A model generated the notes under the pieces. It searched no databases. It was not told the origin of the DNA and saw only the letters and a program-made list of their open reading frames with translations. The translations under genes and the position numbers were made by a program. Shown here piece by piece: positions 25,640 through 33,967 of a stretch of 64,000 nucleotides of DNA. This DNA comes from Nioella nitratireducens (GTDB lineage Bacteria; Pseudomonadota; Alphaproteobacteria; Rhodobacterales; Rhodobacteraceae): positions 1 to 64,000 of the forward strand of contig NZ_MNBW01000005.1 of NCBI RefSeq assembly GCF_001879715.1, in the 5' to 3' direction. The stretch's first letter is position 1, and each line of letters opens with the position of its first letter.

Positions 25640-27139
25640 ATGAATATCCTGATCCTCATGGTCGACCAGTTGACCGGCACGCTGTTTCCCGATGGGCCTG
25701 CCGACTGGCTGCACACGCCCAACCTGCGGCGGTTGGCGGATCGTTCGGCACGGTTTTCCACCTGCTACACGGCCTCGCCCCTGTGTGGGCCAAGCCGGGC
25801 GAGTTTCATGACCGGGAAACTGCCCTCGGGAACCGGGGTCTATGACAACGCCGCCGAACTGCGCGCCGACATGCCGACTTATGCCCACCACCTGCGCCGG
25901 GCGGGTTATCAGACCAGCCTGTCGGGCAAGATGCATTTCGTTGGCCCCGACCAGTTGCACGGGTTCGAAGAGCGTCTGACCACAGACATCTACCCCGCCG
26001 ATTTCGGCTGGACCCCGGATTACCGCAAACCGGGCGAGCGTATCGACTGGTGGTATCACAACATGGGGTCAGTGACCGGTGCGGGCGTGGCCGAGATCAC
26101 CAACCAAATGGAATATGACGACGAGGTTGCCTACAACGCCTGCAACAAGCTCTACGATCTGTCGCGCGGCCATGACGACCGCCCGTGGTGCCTGACGGTC
26201 AGCTTCACGCACCCGCATGACCCGTATGTCGCCCGCCGGAAATACTGGGATCTCTACGAGGATTGCGACCACCTGGAACCGCAGGTCGGCCCGATCCCCT
26301 ACGACGATCAAGACGCCCATTCCAAACGCATCTTCGACGCCAACGACTACCATAATTTCGAGATTTCGGACACGGATGTCCGCCGCTCCCGCCAGGCCTA
26401 TCTGGCCAATATCAGCTATCTCGACGACAAGGTGGGCGAGATCCTCGACGTGTTGGAGCGGACCGGACAAGAGGCCGCCATCGTTTTCACGTCGGATCAC
26501 GGCGACATGCTGGGCGAGCGCGGGTTGTGGTTCAAGATGAGCTTTTACGAAAATTCGTCCCGCGTGCCGCTGATGATCTCGGCGCCGGGAATTGCGCCCG
26601 GCCGGGTCGATTCGCCGGTCTCGACCATCGACATCTGCCCGACACTGGCCGCACTGGCGGGCATCCCCGAGGGCGAGGTGTCGCCATGGGTCGAGGGCGA
26701 AAACCTCTTGCCCGTCATCGACGGCATCCATCCACGCGCGCCGGTGCCGATGGAATATGCGGCCGAGGCCAGCTATGCGCCCCTCGTGGCGCTGCGTGAC
26801 GGGCGCTACAAGTATATCCGCTGCGCGCTCGACCCCGATCTGCTTTACGATCTGGAGGCCGACCCGCAGGAACTGACCAACCTTGCCCAAAATCCGGCCC
26901 ATGCCGAGCAGTTGGCAGGTCTCAGGGCGCAGGCCGAGGATCGGTGGGATCTGGACGCTTTCGACCAACAGGTGCGCGACAGTCAGGCCCGCCGCTGGAT
27001 CACCTACGAGGCGCTGCGCACCGGCGCCTACAAGCCATGGGATTTCCAGCCGTTCAAGGACGCCTCGAACCGCTATATGCGCAATCACATGGATCTGAAT
27101 GTCGTTGAAGAAAACCAGCGCTTTCCAAGGGGGGAATAA
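25640..27139 (+). CDS. betC: Choline-sulfatase
   Basis: A 499-residue type I sulfatase. Asp9 (in ILMVDQ) is a metal ligand. Cys49 in the motif LCGPSRASFMTGKLPSGTG is the residue converted to formylglycine. FTSDHGDMLGERGLWFKMSFYE and a C-terminal YKPWDFQPFKDASNRYMRNH fit choline sulfatases, which release choline and sulfate from choline-O-sulfate. ATG 25640 gives the conventional sulfatase start. The usual betI/betA/betB partners are not adjacent and no formylglycine-generating enzyme lies in the window. Confidence 0.88.
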   Translation: MNILILMVDQLTGTLFPDGPADWLHTPNLRRLADRSARFSTCYTASPLCGPSRASFMTGKLPSGTGVYDNAAELRADMPTYAHHLRRAGYQTSLSGKMHFVGPDQLHGFEERLTTDIYPADFGWTPDYRKPGERIDWWYHNMGSVTGAGVAEITNQMEYDDEVAYNACNKLYDLSRGHDDRPWCLTVSFTHPHDPYVARRKYWDLYEDCDHLEPQVGPIPYDDQDAHSKRIFDANDYHNFEISDTDVRRSRQAYLANISYLDDKVGEILDVLERTGQEAAIVFTSDHGDMLGERGLWFKMSFYENSSRVPLMISAPGIAPGRVDSPVSTIDICPTLAALAGIPEGEVSPWVEGENLLPVIDGIHPRAPVPMEYAAEASYAPLVALRDGRYKYIRCALDPDLLYDLEADPQELTNLAQNPAHAEQLAGLRAQAEDRWDLDAFDQQVRDSQARRWITYEALRTGAYKPWDFQPFKDASNRYMRNHMDLNVVEENQRFPRGE

Positions 27140-27158
27140 GGGCTGGCCCAAAAGAAAA

Positions 27159-27184
27159 CGCAGGGCAACCGAAGTTGCCCTGCG
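27159..27184. terminator. Bidirectional terminator between betC and csp
   Basis: An 11-base-pair perfect stem, CGCAGGGCAAC / GTTGCCCTGCG, with a CGAA tetraloop. On the minus strand it is followed by TTTTCTTTTGGG, so it ends the cold-shock gene transcript; on the plus strand it is followed by CTTGGTCGTT and can serve betC. Confidence 0.88.
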
Positions 27185-27209
27185 CTTGGTCGTTCAGATG
27201 ATCGGATGA

Positions 27210-27416
27210 TCAGGCGAGCGACAGGTTGACTGCGGATTCGCGACCGTCACGGCCTGCTTCCACGTCAAAAGTCACTTTCTGGTTGTCATCCAGGCCGGTC
27301 AGACCGGAACGCTCGACGGCAGAGATGTGGACGAAAACGTCCTTGCCACCGGTTTCCGGTGCGATGAAGCCGAAGCCTTTGGTTGCGTTAAACCATTTCA
27401 CGGTGCCATTGGCCAT
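27210..27416 (-). CDS. Cold-shock protein, CspA family
   Basis: A 68-residue single cold-shock domain. It starts [20 protein letters not shown] with RNP1 (KGFGFI) and has RNP2 (VFVHI). These proteins bind single-stranded nucleic acid and melt RNA structures. It stands alone with a strong terminator downstream. The long upstream gap (27417-27692) probably holds its promoter and a 5' leader; I do not recognise a cold-shock box there. Confidence 0.95.
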   Translation of the reverse strand: MANGTVKWFNATKGFGFIAPETGGKDVFVHISAVERSGLTGLDDNQKVTFDVEAGRDGRESAVNLSLA

Positions 27417-27655
27417 ATCCGTGGTCTCCTTTGATAAATACTGCCCGCAGTGTGCGGCAGTCCGGCATCGTCAGTCCGTATCGATCAACTGAGAGCCGTT
27501 TATCGGAGGCAGAAGGTTCGAAAAGAAAAGCGTAGCACCCCCGATATAGTGGAGATTCTCATTTAAGCAAGAGAAACCGGTGCCGATGTGAAATTGGCCT
27601 GACGATGCGTGCACTGTCACAAGGGGGCAAGTGACCTCGGCATGCAAGGTGGTCA

Positions 27656-27680
27656 GGGGCGGCCCGGATCGGGCCGCCCC
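27656..27680. terminator. Hairpin downstream of the glyoxalase-like gene
   Basis: GGGGCGGCCCG / CGGGCCGCCCC, 11 perfect pairs with a GAT loop, 13 bases past the minus-strand stop at 27693. There is no T run after it on either strand, so it is a possible 3' stabilising or weak terminator hairpin. Confidence 0.45.
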
Positions 27681-27692
27681 CGGTTGCAAGGC

Positions 27693-28121
27693 TCAGATCT
27701 CCAGCTCCAGATGCGGCTGCCCGCCAGACGTGCGTTCCTTCGACAGACCAGACGGCCCGACCACCCCGCGAATGCGTTTGCGAAAGTTCGAGAAACTGTC
27801 GAACGTCACCACGTCCACCGCTTCGTCCAGATCCAGCTCCAGCCGGAACCATCCGGGCGACAACGACTCGACCCCCACGACCGTGGCGGCAAAGGGCTGG
27901 CCCAGATAGCGGCCCTCGATCCGGCCACCGACGGCAAACCCTTCGGGCGGGCGGTTGCCGATGGCCGCGTGCAGCGTGTTCCAGTCCCGAAAGCCAAGCT
28001 GATGAGCCACCAGTTCCAGCGACCGGGCATGGCCGATCTCGGTGCCGTCCTCGGCCAGTTTGACGCGCAGCCGCTTGGCCTGCGCCTTGGCCTCGGCAAG
28101 GGTGGGAAGCGAGCGGGTCAT
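27693..28121 (-). CDS. Small glyoxalase-superfamily-like protein
   Basis: A 142-residue protein starting MTRSLPTLAEAKAQAKRLR. Its first 55 residues (then HARSLELVAHQLGFRDWNTL) match the N-terminal module of proteins catalogued as 'glyoxalase superfamily protein', and the rest is a short beta-rich tail. No metal-binding catalytic set is obvious, so enzymatic function is unproven. The ATG overlaps the MATE stop (ATGA), so the two are co-translated. The longer open frame reaching 28799 is a shadow of the MATE gene. Confidence 0.8.
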   Translation of the reverse strand: MTRSLPTLAEAKAQAKRLRVKLAEDGTEIGHARSLELVAHQLGFRDWNTLHAAIGNRPPEGFAVGGRIEGRYLGQPFAATVVGVESLSPGWFRLELDLDEAVDVVTFDSFSNFRKRIRGVVGPSGLSKERTSGGQPHLELEI

Positions 28122-29509
28122 ATCCGCACCTCCTTGGGGTCGGTGAACACGCCCAACCGCCGCGCGTTTCGTCGGGCGTTGCGCGATAATACCACGATCG
28201 TCAGGCACAGCAGACCCGCCTCGGCCAAGGGCCCCGTCCACCAGATCGCCCCGGCGCCGAAGAGGGCAGGCAGGGTAAAGGTCAGCGGAATGGCGAAGAG
28301 ATAGGGTTTCGCCAGCCCCAGCACAGCAGCCCGAGGCGCATCGCCAATCGCCTGAAAGTGCGCGCCGACCATCATCAGCGGCCCCGACAGCAGGAACAGG
28401 GCGACCATCTCCGGCAGGATCGTTGCAACTTTGGCCACAACCGCCGGGTCTGCGACGAACCTGGCCCCGATCCATGGCGCGGTCAGCGTCAGTGTCCCCT
28501 GCACGACGGCACAGAAGATCAGCGCAGCCGTCAGCGCCACCCGCAGGCTGGCATCGGTGCGGGCGGCCTGACCCGCGCCATGGTTGTTGCCGGTGATCGA
28601 CTGCATCGCCTGCGACAACCCGATCAGCGGAAGAATGGCAAAGGTCAGCACCCGAGTGACAATCCCGTAGGCCGACACCGTGACCGCATAGTTCGGCGCC
28701 CGCGACAGTTGCAGCGCCGTCAGGATCGCGGTGGACCCAAGCGCCACCCCGATAAACCCAAGACTCTGCGGTGCCCCGAGCGCCAGAATGCCCCGCCACC
28801 CATCGGCGGTCAGGTTCCGCACCACGTCGCGTGGGTGCAGCGCGGTCTGGCCCCGGCTGCGGTAGATCAGCAGCAGGGCCAGCGCGACCGCCTGTGCCAG
28901 CACGGTGCCATAGGCCGACCCGGCAACGCCAAGCTCCAGACGGGCGATCAGCACGTAGTTGAAGCCGATATTGGCCAGGGACACCAACAGGCTCAGCCCG
29001 GCCATCGCGCCGACCCGGCCTTCGTTGCGCAGCGCGTCGGAATTGACCGACAGCACGAACATCAGCGGTGCGGCCAGCACCAGAACCCGCAGGTAGGCGT
29101 CGGACATGGCGGCAAGGCCGGTGTCGCCATCGGCGGCCAGCAGGACCGCCCGCTGACCAAGCAACAGGTATATGCCGATCAGCCCGCCCCCGACGCTCAG
29201 CGCCAGCCAGTGCGCGCTGGCAAAGAGCCGCCGGGCGTCACCCATGCGGCCCGCGCCCAGATGACGGGCCAATCCGCTGGACATGCCGCTGGCCACCAGC
29301 GTCGCCAGCGCGACGATCAGCATGTAGGGCGGGAACATCAGGGTCACGGCGGCCAGTGCCCTTTCCCCGACATAGTGCCCCAGAAACAGGGCGTCGGCGA
29401 CGGTCAGCAGGCCATTCATGCTCATCACGAAGATAATGGGCAGGGCGGTGCGTAGAAACAGGGCCGGCAAAGGCCCGTCAAGATAGGTATTGTGAGGCGA
29501 ATGCGACAT
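28118..29509 (-). CDS. MATE-family efflux transporter
   Basis: A 463-residue polytopic membrane protein of the MATE (NorM/DinF) family with about twelve hydrophobic helices in two halves. LFLRTALPIIFVMSMNGL opens the first half. The family exports cationic drugs or metabolites using H+ or Na+. The start is well supported by AGAGGAGCGAG upstream. It is coupled to the small glyoxalase-like gene and preceded by a leader that can form a stem (see 29532-29576). Substrate unknown. Confidence 0.92.
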   Translation of the reverse strand: MSHSPHNTYLDGPLPALFLRTALPIIFVMSMNGLLTVADALFLGHYVGERALAAVTLMFPPYMLIVALATLVASGMSSGLARHLGAGRMGDARRLFASAHWLALSVGGGLIGIYLLLGQRAVLLAADGDTGLAAMSDAYLRVLVLAAPLMFVLSVNSDALRNEGRVGAMAGLSLLVSLANIGFNYVLIARLELGVAGSAYGTVLAQAVALALLLIYRSRGQTALHPRDVVRNLTADGWRGILALGAPQSLGFIGVALGSTAILTALQLSRAPNYAVTVSAYGIVTRVLTFAILPLIGLSQAMQSITGNNHGAGQAARTDASLRVALTAALIFCAVVQGTLTLTAPWIGARFVADPAVVAKVATILPEMVALFLLSGPLMMVGAHFQAIGDAPRAAVLGLAKPYLFAIPLTFTLPALFGAGAIWWTGPLAEAGLLCLTIVVLSRNARRNARRLGVFTDPKEVRI

Positions 29510-29531
29510 CGCTCTCTCGCTCCTCTAACGG

Positions 29532-29576
29532 GTCTCGCAGGAATGGATGGGGTCCGCATTGCCACCCGCGCGAGAC
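29532..29576 (-). promoter_or_regulatory. Candidate structured leader upstream of MATE gene
   Basis: On the minus strand GTCTCGC (29576-29570) can pair perfectly with GCGAGAC (29538-29532), closing a 31-base loop that contains GGGTGG and CCATCC, which can pair inside it. The distal arm sits about 10 bases before the AGAGGAG ribosome site, so folding could affect initiation. I cannot match it to a known riboswitch class. Apart from this, 29510-29814 (305 bases) shows no gene and must hold the divergent MATE and CDF promoters. Confidence 0.35.
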
Positions 29577-29814
29577 GCGGAGGGAAGAGAAGGATGTCTT
29601 TCACAGAACTTCACCGGAACGCGGGCGCGTTTGCGGATGGCGGGCGTCTGTAGCCGTGGCGGCAGATAGCCTGCCGGGCCGGTGCGGTCAAGGGCTGTGA
29701 ATTGCGCCCATCCGGCAACGCTCGTGTTTCGGTCGGCCTATCCGGCCCCGCACGCTTGCCGGACTCGGGTCGGGCTGCTACATGCCCGGCTCAACCGCAG
29801 AGGGGCCGTGATCC

Positions 29815-30705
29815 GTGCCAACCACCATGAAACTCGCCGTCGGTAGCCTCGTGGTCGGTGTCATCGTTTTGGCGCTCAAGGGGCTGGCCTACTGGATCAC
29901 CGGTTCAATCGCGCTGTTCTCGGATGCGCTGGAAAGCACAGTGAATGTCGCAACGGCGCTGGCCGCCTTGCTGGCGATCCGGGTTGCGGCGCTGCCTGCG
30001 GATACCAACCACCCCTACGGCCACCACAAGGCCGAGTTCCTCAGTGCCGTTCTGGAAGGCATGTTGATCGTCGGCGCGGCGCTGCTGATCCTGCATCAGG
30101 CCTATGAGGGAATCATGTCCCCGCGGACGATCTCGGCACCGTTGGATGGCCTTCTGGTCAACGGGGTGGCGACGGTGCTGAACGGGCTGTGGTGCTGGGT
30201 TTTGCTGACAAGGGGCCGGGCCGAACGCTCGCCCGCGCTTGTGGCCGATGGCAAGCATTTGCTGGCCGATGTCGTGACCTCGGCGGGCGTGGCGGTCGGG
30301 TTTCTGATGGCGGTCGCCACCGGCTGGTGGATTCTTGATCCGATCATGGCCGCGCTGGTCGCCGTCAACATCCTTTGGTCCGGCAGCCGCGTCATTCGCG
30401 ACTCGGTCAGCGGCCTGTTGGACGAAGCGGTGCCAGAAGACACGCTGGCCCGCATCCGCGACGTGATCTCGACCGAAGCGGGCGGCGCGATGGAGGCGCA
30501 TGACCTGCGCACGCGCCACGCCGGCAAGATGACCTTCATCGACTTCCACCTGGTGATGCCCGGCGACACCACCGTTCAGGACGCCCATGAAATCTGCGAC
30601 CGGGTGGAAGGAGCGCTGAAACGGGCGGTGCCCGACGCCAATATCACCATCCACGTCGAGCCTGAACACAAGGCCAAGCATTCCGGCATCGTGGTGCTGG
30701 ACTAA
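29815..30705 (+). CDS. Cation diffusion facilitator (metal efflux)
   Basis: A 296-residue CDF-family protein: about six N-terminal helices (residues 5-205) then a cytoplasmic domain of about 85 residues. Metal-site features are ALFSDALESTVNV in helix 2, HPYGHHKAEF in the loop, and LLADVVTSAGV in helix 5. These proteins exchange Zn2+, Fe2+ or Mn2+ for protons. I use GTG 29815, with AGGGG 9 bases upstream; an ATG 12 bases on is the alternative. Metal specificity cannot be read safely. Confidence 0.9.
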   Translation: MPTTMKLAVGSLVVGVIVLALKGLAYWITGSIALFSDALESTVNVATALAALLAIRVAALPADTNHPYGHHKAEFLSAVLEGMLIVGAALLILHQAYEGIMSPRTISAPLDGLLVNGVATVLNGLWCWVLLTRGRAERSPALVADGKHLLADVVTSAGVAVGFLMAVATGWWILDPIMAALVAVNILWSGSRVIRDSVSGLLDEAVPEDTLARIRDVISTEAGGAMEAHDLRTRHAGKMTFIDFHLVMPGDTTVQDAHEICDRVEGALKRAVPDANITIHVEPEHKAKHSGIVVLD

Positions 30706-30712
30706 GTTGGCA

Positions 30713-30741
30713 GGGACAGGGCCGCGGCGCGGCCCCGTCCC
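30713..30741. terminator. Bidirectional terminator between CDF and secreted-protein genes
   Basis: GGGACAGGGCCGC / GCGGCCCCGTCCC, 13 positions with one mismatch and a GGC loop, in the 43-base gap between convergent genes. Followed by ACCTGTCTT on the plus strand. Position and symmetry suit a shared terminator. Confidence 0.65.
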
Positions 30742-30748
30742 ACCTGTC

Positions 30749-31207
30749 TTACCAGGTTTCCAGATGCAGGTTGGCCGGGCAGGCGCTGCCGTCATAAGAG
30801 CCGACCCACACATCCAGACGCCCGTCGGAAATCTGGTTGATCCGCAGGGTCGGTTGCAGGTTGCCCGCGCTGTCGTCGTCATGCAGCCATGCCCCGGTGG
30901 GCGTATTCACCAACAGAACGGTGTCGCAGCTTCCCTCGGCGGTGACTTCAAGGTCGTATCCTCCCATGCCACTCAGGTAAAAGCTGAAATCGGGCACCGT
31001 GACGACATAGCCCGCGCCGGACACGCCGGGAATGTTGCAATTGGCGATGCTGTTGCTGCCACCAGCGGTGACCGACAGGTCGAACCCGGAATAGAGCTGA
31101 TCGCCGGTGGCGTTGTAGGTTTCGCCGGTCTGGCTGTAGTCGGGGCAGGCAAAGGCCGAGGTTGCGGCGGCCATCAAGATGGCGCCGGAGAACAGGGCAA
31201 GTTTCAT
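30749..31207 (-). CDS. Small secreted beta-rich protein, unknown function
   Basis: A 152-residue protein with a clear signal peptide (residues 1-20, cleavage after SAFA). The mature part has four Cys (21, 57, 94, 143), enough for two disulfides, and reads as a beta sandwich (DLEVTAEGSCDTVLLVNTP, GRLDVWVGSYDG), resembling bacterial pre-peptidase C-terminal-type domains. I recall similar roseobacter proteins labelled 'peptidase S1', but no protease triad is visible, so that name should not be copied. Cys21 is at the cleavage site, but SAFAC is a poor lipobox. Confidence 0.7.
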   Translation of the reverse strand: MKLALFSGAILMAAATSAFACPDYSQTGETYNATGDQLYSGFDLSVTAGGSNSIANCNIPGVSGAGYVVTVPDFSFYLSGMGGYDLEVTAEGSCDTVLLVNTPTGAWLHDDDSAGNLQPTLRINQISDGRLDVWVGSYDGSACPANLHLETW

Positions 31208-31388
31208 TTTATCTCAAGTCCTTATGGCAGGGGGCCCGGTGGCCGGGCCACTTTTTGGTCAGTGTGATACCACGCGGTCAGCTTGTAAGTGTGTAAATCA
31301 CATTTATCAAGTGGGCGTTTTGAAAATTTGATAGTGGCACGGGTTCCTATGGTTCCATCGTCCGCCGAAATCTGCATGAGTGGTCGCC

Positions 31389-32393
31389 ATGACAGTCAGC
31401 CTCGCCGATATCTTCGCCGCCCGCCTGACCCTGCGCGGGCAGGCCGACGCAACGCCCTTCGTGCCGTCGCCCTACATGACGGCACGCGCCGGGCATGACG
31501 TCCTGATGAAGCTGGAAACCTGTCAGCCCATCGGTGCCTTCAAGCTGCGCGGCGCAGTGAACGCGGTGATGAACCTGCCCGAGGGCGTGGCAGGCGTGAC
31601 CTGCTGTTCCACCGGCAACCACGGGCGCGGCGTGGCCTATGCCGCCGCGCGCCGGGGCATCCGCGCGGTCATCTGCATGTCCGAGCTTGTTCCCCAGGCC
31701 AAGGTCGACGGCATCCGCGCCCTCGGGGCCGAGGTCTGCATCATCGGCCGAAGCCAAGACGACGCGCTGGCCCAAAGCCTGCGTCTTGTCGCGGCCGAAG
31801 GGCTGGTTGAAATCTCGCCCTTCGATGATCCAAAGGTGATCGCCGGGCAGGGCACCATTGGCCTTGAGATGATCGAGGCCCGCCCCGACCTGTCCATGGC
31901 GTTGGTGCCACTCTCGGGTGGCGGCTTGGCGGCAGGTGTCGCCGTGGCGGTGAAGGCGGTGAACCCCGCCGTGCAGGTCATCGGCATCACGATGGACCGG
32001 GGCGCGGCCATGCACGCCTCGATTGCCGCTGGCCACCCGGTCGAGGTGGAAGAAGTGCCCAGCCTCGCGGACTCTCTCGGCGGAGGCATCGGCATGGACA
32101 ACCGGCTGTCCTTCCCGCTCTGCCGTGACCATCTCGACGGCACCATCCTTGTGACCGAAGAGGACATCCGCGACGCCATGCAGGTGTTGTTCTACGAAGA
32201 CCGCATGGTCGCCGAGGGCGCCAGCGTCGTGGGGCTGGCCGCCATACTCTCGGGCAAGGTGCGGCCGCAGGGCCCCGTCGGCACCATCATCACCGGTCGC
32301 AATCTGGATATGGGCATGTTCCATCGCATCATGGCGGGCGAGGACATTGATCTGGGCGACCGGACTCTGAAAGGAAAACGCTATGGCGCATGA
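31389..32393 (+). CDS. eutB: Hydroxyectoine-utilization dehydratase EutB-like
   Basis: A 334-residue fold-type II PLP enzyme of the threonine dehydratase/serine racemase group. The PLP Lys is Lys52 in PIGAFKLRGA; SSTGNHGRGVAYAA follows (CSTGNHG), and the glycine loop is LSGGGLAAG. The adjacent ornithine-cyclodeaminase-like gene, AsnC regulator, dehydrogenase and aminotransferase match the eutBC-asnC-ssd-atf arrangement, hence EutB. Its likely reaction is dehydration of a hydroxy-amino-acid intermediate such as 3-hydroxyaspartate. ATG 31389 is preferred; GTG 31380 is possible and neither has a strong ribosome site. Overlaps eutC by 11 bases. Confidence 0.82.
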   Translation: MTVSLADIFAARLTLRGQADATPFVPSPYMTARAGHDVLMKLETCQPIGAFKLRGAVNAVMNLPEGVAGVTCCSTGNHGRGVAYAAARRGIRAVICMSELVPQAKVDGIRALGAEVCIIGRSQDDALAQSLRLVAAEGLVEISPFDDPKVIAGQGTIGLEMIEARPDLSMALVPLSGGGLAAGVAVAVKAVNPAVQVIGITMDRGAAMHASIAAGHPVEVEEVPSLADSLGGGIGMDNRLSFPLCRDHLDGTILVTEEDIRDAMQVLFYEDRMVAEGASVVGLAAILSGKVRPQGPVGTIITGRNLDMGMFHRIMAGEDIDLGDRTLKGKRYGA

Positions 32394-33369
32394 CATCCGT
32401 ATTGTCACGGAATCCGAGCTTCGCGGTGCGGTCGCGCTCGACCTGACCACGGTCGACGTGATCGAACGGGCCTTTGCCGCGCTTGCCTCGGGCAGTGTCG
32501 TCATGCCGCCGATCCTGTCGATGGATCTGGCAGAGGCCAACGGCGAGGTCGACGTGAAGACCGCCTATATCCCCGGCTTTGACGGCTTCGCCATCAAGGT
32601 CAGCCCCGGCTTTTTCGACAACCCCACCCTCGGCCTGCCCAGCCTCAACGGGTTGATGATCCTGTTCTCGGCCAAGACCGGGCTGGTCGAAGCGGTTTTC
32701 CTGGACAACGGCTACCTGACCGATATCCGCACCGCCGCCGCAGGGGCCGTCGCCGCGCGCCATCTGGCACCGGAAACGGTCGAAACGGCGGGCGTGATCG
32801 GCACCGGCGTGCAGGCCCGCCTTCAGATGCAGGCGGCGCATCTGGTGCGCCCCCTTCAGCGTCTGCTGGTTTGGGGCCGCGATCCTGTGAAATCCGCCGA
32901 TTGCGCCGACGACCTGCGCCGCGATCTGGGGATAGAGGTCGAGGCGGTCGCCGATCCGGCCGCCCTTGTCGCCGAAAGCCAACTGGTTGTGACCACCACC
33001 CCCGCGCGCGCGCCAATCATCCGCGCCGATTGGCTGCACCCCGGTCTGCACATCACCGCCATCGGGTCGGACCAATCCGGCAAGACCGAGATCGACCCGC
33101 AGTCTCTTGTCGCCGCCGACGCCTATATCTGTGACAGCGTCCGCCAATGCGAGGTGTCGGGAGAGCTGGAGGCCGCGCTTGCCGCCGGTGTCTGGACCAA
33201 GGGCACCCCGACCGAGCTTGGGGCCGTCATCACCGGCGCGGCGACGGGCCGAACCTCGCCCGAGGCGGTGACCATCTGCGACCTTACCGGCACCGGCGCG
33301 CAGGACACCGCGATTGCCACCCATGTCGCCCGGACCCTTGGCGATGCCGGGACGCTGATCCGCACATGA
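32383..33369 (+). CDS. eutC: EutC-like ornithine cyclodeaminase/mu-crystallin family reductase
   Basis: A 328-residue protein of the ornithine cyclodeaminase/mu-crystallin family. The NAD(P)-binding motif is GVIGTGVQARLQMQAAHL, and DIRTAAAGAVAARHLAP precedes it. Relatives reduce cyclic or linear imines. The BhcD member reduces iminosuccinate to aspartate, which would fit the product of EutB. Together EutB and EutC could turn hydroxyaspartate into aspartate. Overlaps eutB (11 bases) and the regulator (ATGA). Confidence 0.83.
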   Translation: MAHDIRIVTESELRGAVALDLTTVDVIERAFAALASGSVVMPPILSMDLAEANGEVDVKTAYIPGFDGFAIKVSPGFFDNPTLGLPSLNGLMILFSAKTGLVEAVFLDNGYLTDIRTAAAGAVAARHLAPETVETAGVIGTGVQARLQMQAAHLVRPLQRLLVWGRDPVKSADCADDLRRDLGIEVEAVADPAALVAESQLVVTTTPARAPIIRADWLHPGLHITAIGSDQSGKTEIDPQSLVAADAYICDSVRQCEVSGELEAALAAGVWTKGTPTELGAVITGAATGRTSPEAVTICDLTGTGAQDTAIATHVARTLGDAGTLIRT

Positions 33370-33845
33370 TCCGCCTCGATGACCGCGATATTCGCATCCT
33401 GACGGTGCTGTCCCAGAACGGACGCATCACCAAATCGGCCCTTGCCGAGGCCGTCGGCCTGTCGGCCACACCCTGTTGGGAACGGCTGAAAAAGCTGGAA
33501 AAGGCCGGGCTGATCGCGCGCTACCGGGCCGAGATCGACCTCAAGAAACTCGGGCCGCATGTCACCGTCTTCGTGGCCGCCGAACTGACCGACCACACGG
33601 CGGCCAGTATGCAGGCTTTCGAACGGGCCATGCAGGCCTATGACGAGGTTGTGGCCTGTTGGGCCTTGGGCGGCGGCTTCGACTACCTGATGCAGATCGT
33701 CACCCGCGATATCGACGCCTATCAACGCCTCATCGACGCGATGCTGGAGGCCCGGATCGGGCTGGCCCGGTACTTTACCTATATCGTGACCAAGCCGGTG
33801 AAATCTCCGGGTGCGCTGCCACTGGATTTGCTGCTCAAGGGTTAA
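33366..33845 (+). CDS. doeX: Lrp/AsnC regulator of (hydroxy)ectoine catabolism
   Basis: A 159-residue Lrp/AsnC protein: N-terminal helix-turn-helix (LDDRDIRILTVLSQNGRITK, then LAEAVGLSATPCWERLKKLE) and a C-terminal RAM effector-binding domain (about 70-155). In ectoine clusters the corresponding gene (asnC/doeX) lies at this position before ssd and atf and is thought to sense a pathway diaminobutyrate-type intermediate. ATG 33366 overlaps the eutC stop. The longer frame from 33147 lies inside eutC. Confidence 0.85.
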   Translation: MIRLDDRDIRILTVLSQNGRITKSALAEAVGLSATPCWERLKKLEKAGLIARYRAEIDLKKLGPHVTVFVAAELTDHTAASMQAFERAMQAYDEVVACWALGGGFDYLMQIVTRDIDAYQRLIDAMLEARIGLARYFTYIVTKPVKSPGALPLDLLLKG

Positions 33846-33967
33846 AACCAAAGGTTTGGTCTGCCATCGTGCTTGTTTCCAGATGAATATTCTGAATCAC
33901 CCGGCAAGAACGGTCTCATAGCCTCTGCCATCCGGGGCATTTTGCCCCCAATCATGGAGGTTTCACT

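Noticed and set aside
27471-27689. A 72-codon minus-strand frame upstream of the cold-shock gene
   Set aside because: No ribosome site, no domain, and it runs through the intergenic hairpin at 27656-27680.
30749-31207. A serine protease (peptidase S1)
   Set aside because: The protein is only 152 residues and shows no GDSGGP-type motif or catalytic triad.
31389-33369. A beta-hydroxyaspartate cycle (bhcABCD) operon
   Set aside because: The dehydratase and imine reductase resemble BhcB and BhcD, but there is no aldolase BhcC or aminotransferase BhcA in order, and the AsnC, dehydrogenase and class III aminotransferase genes fit the ectoine cluster better.
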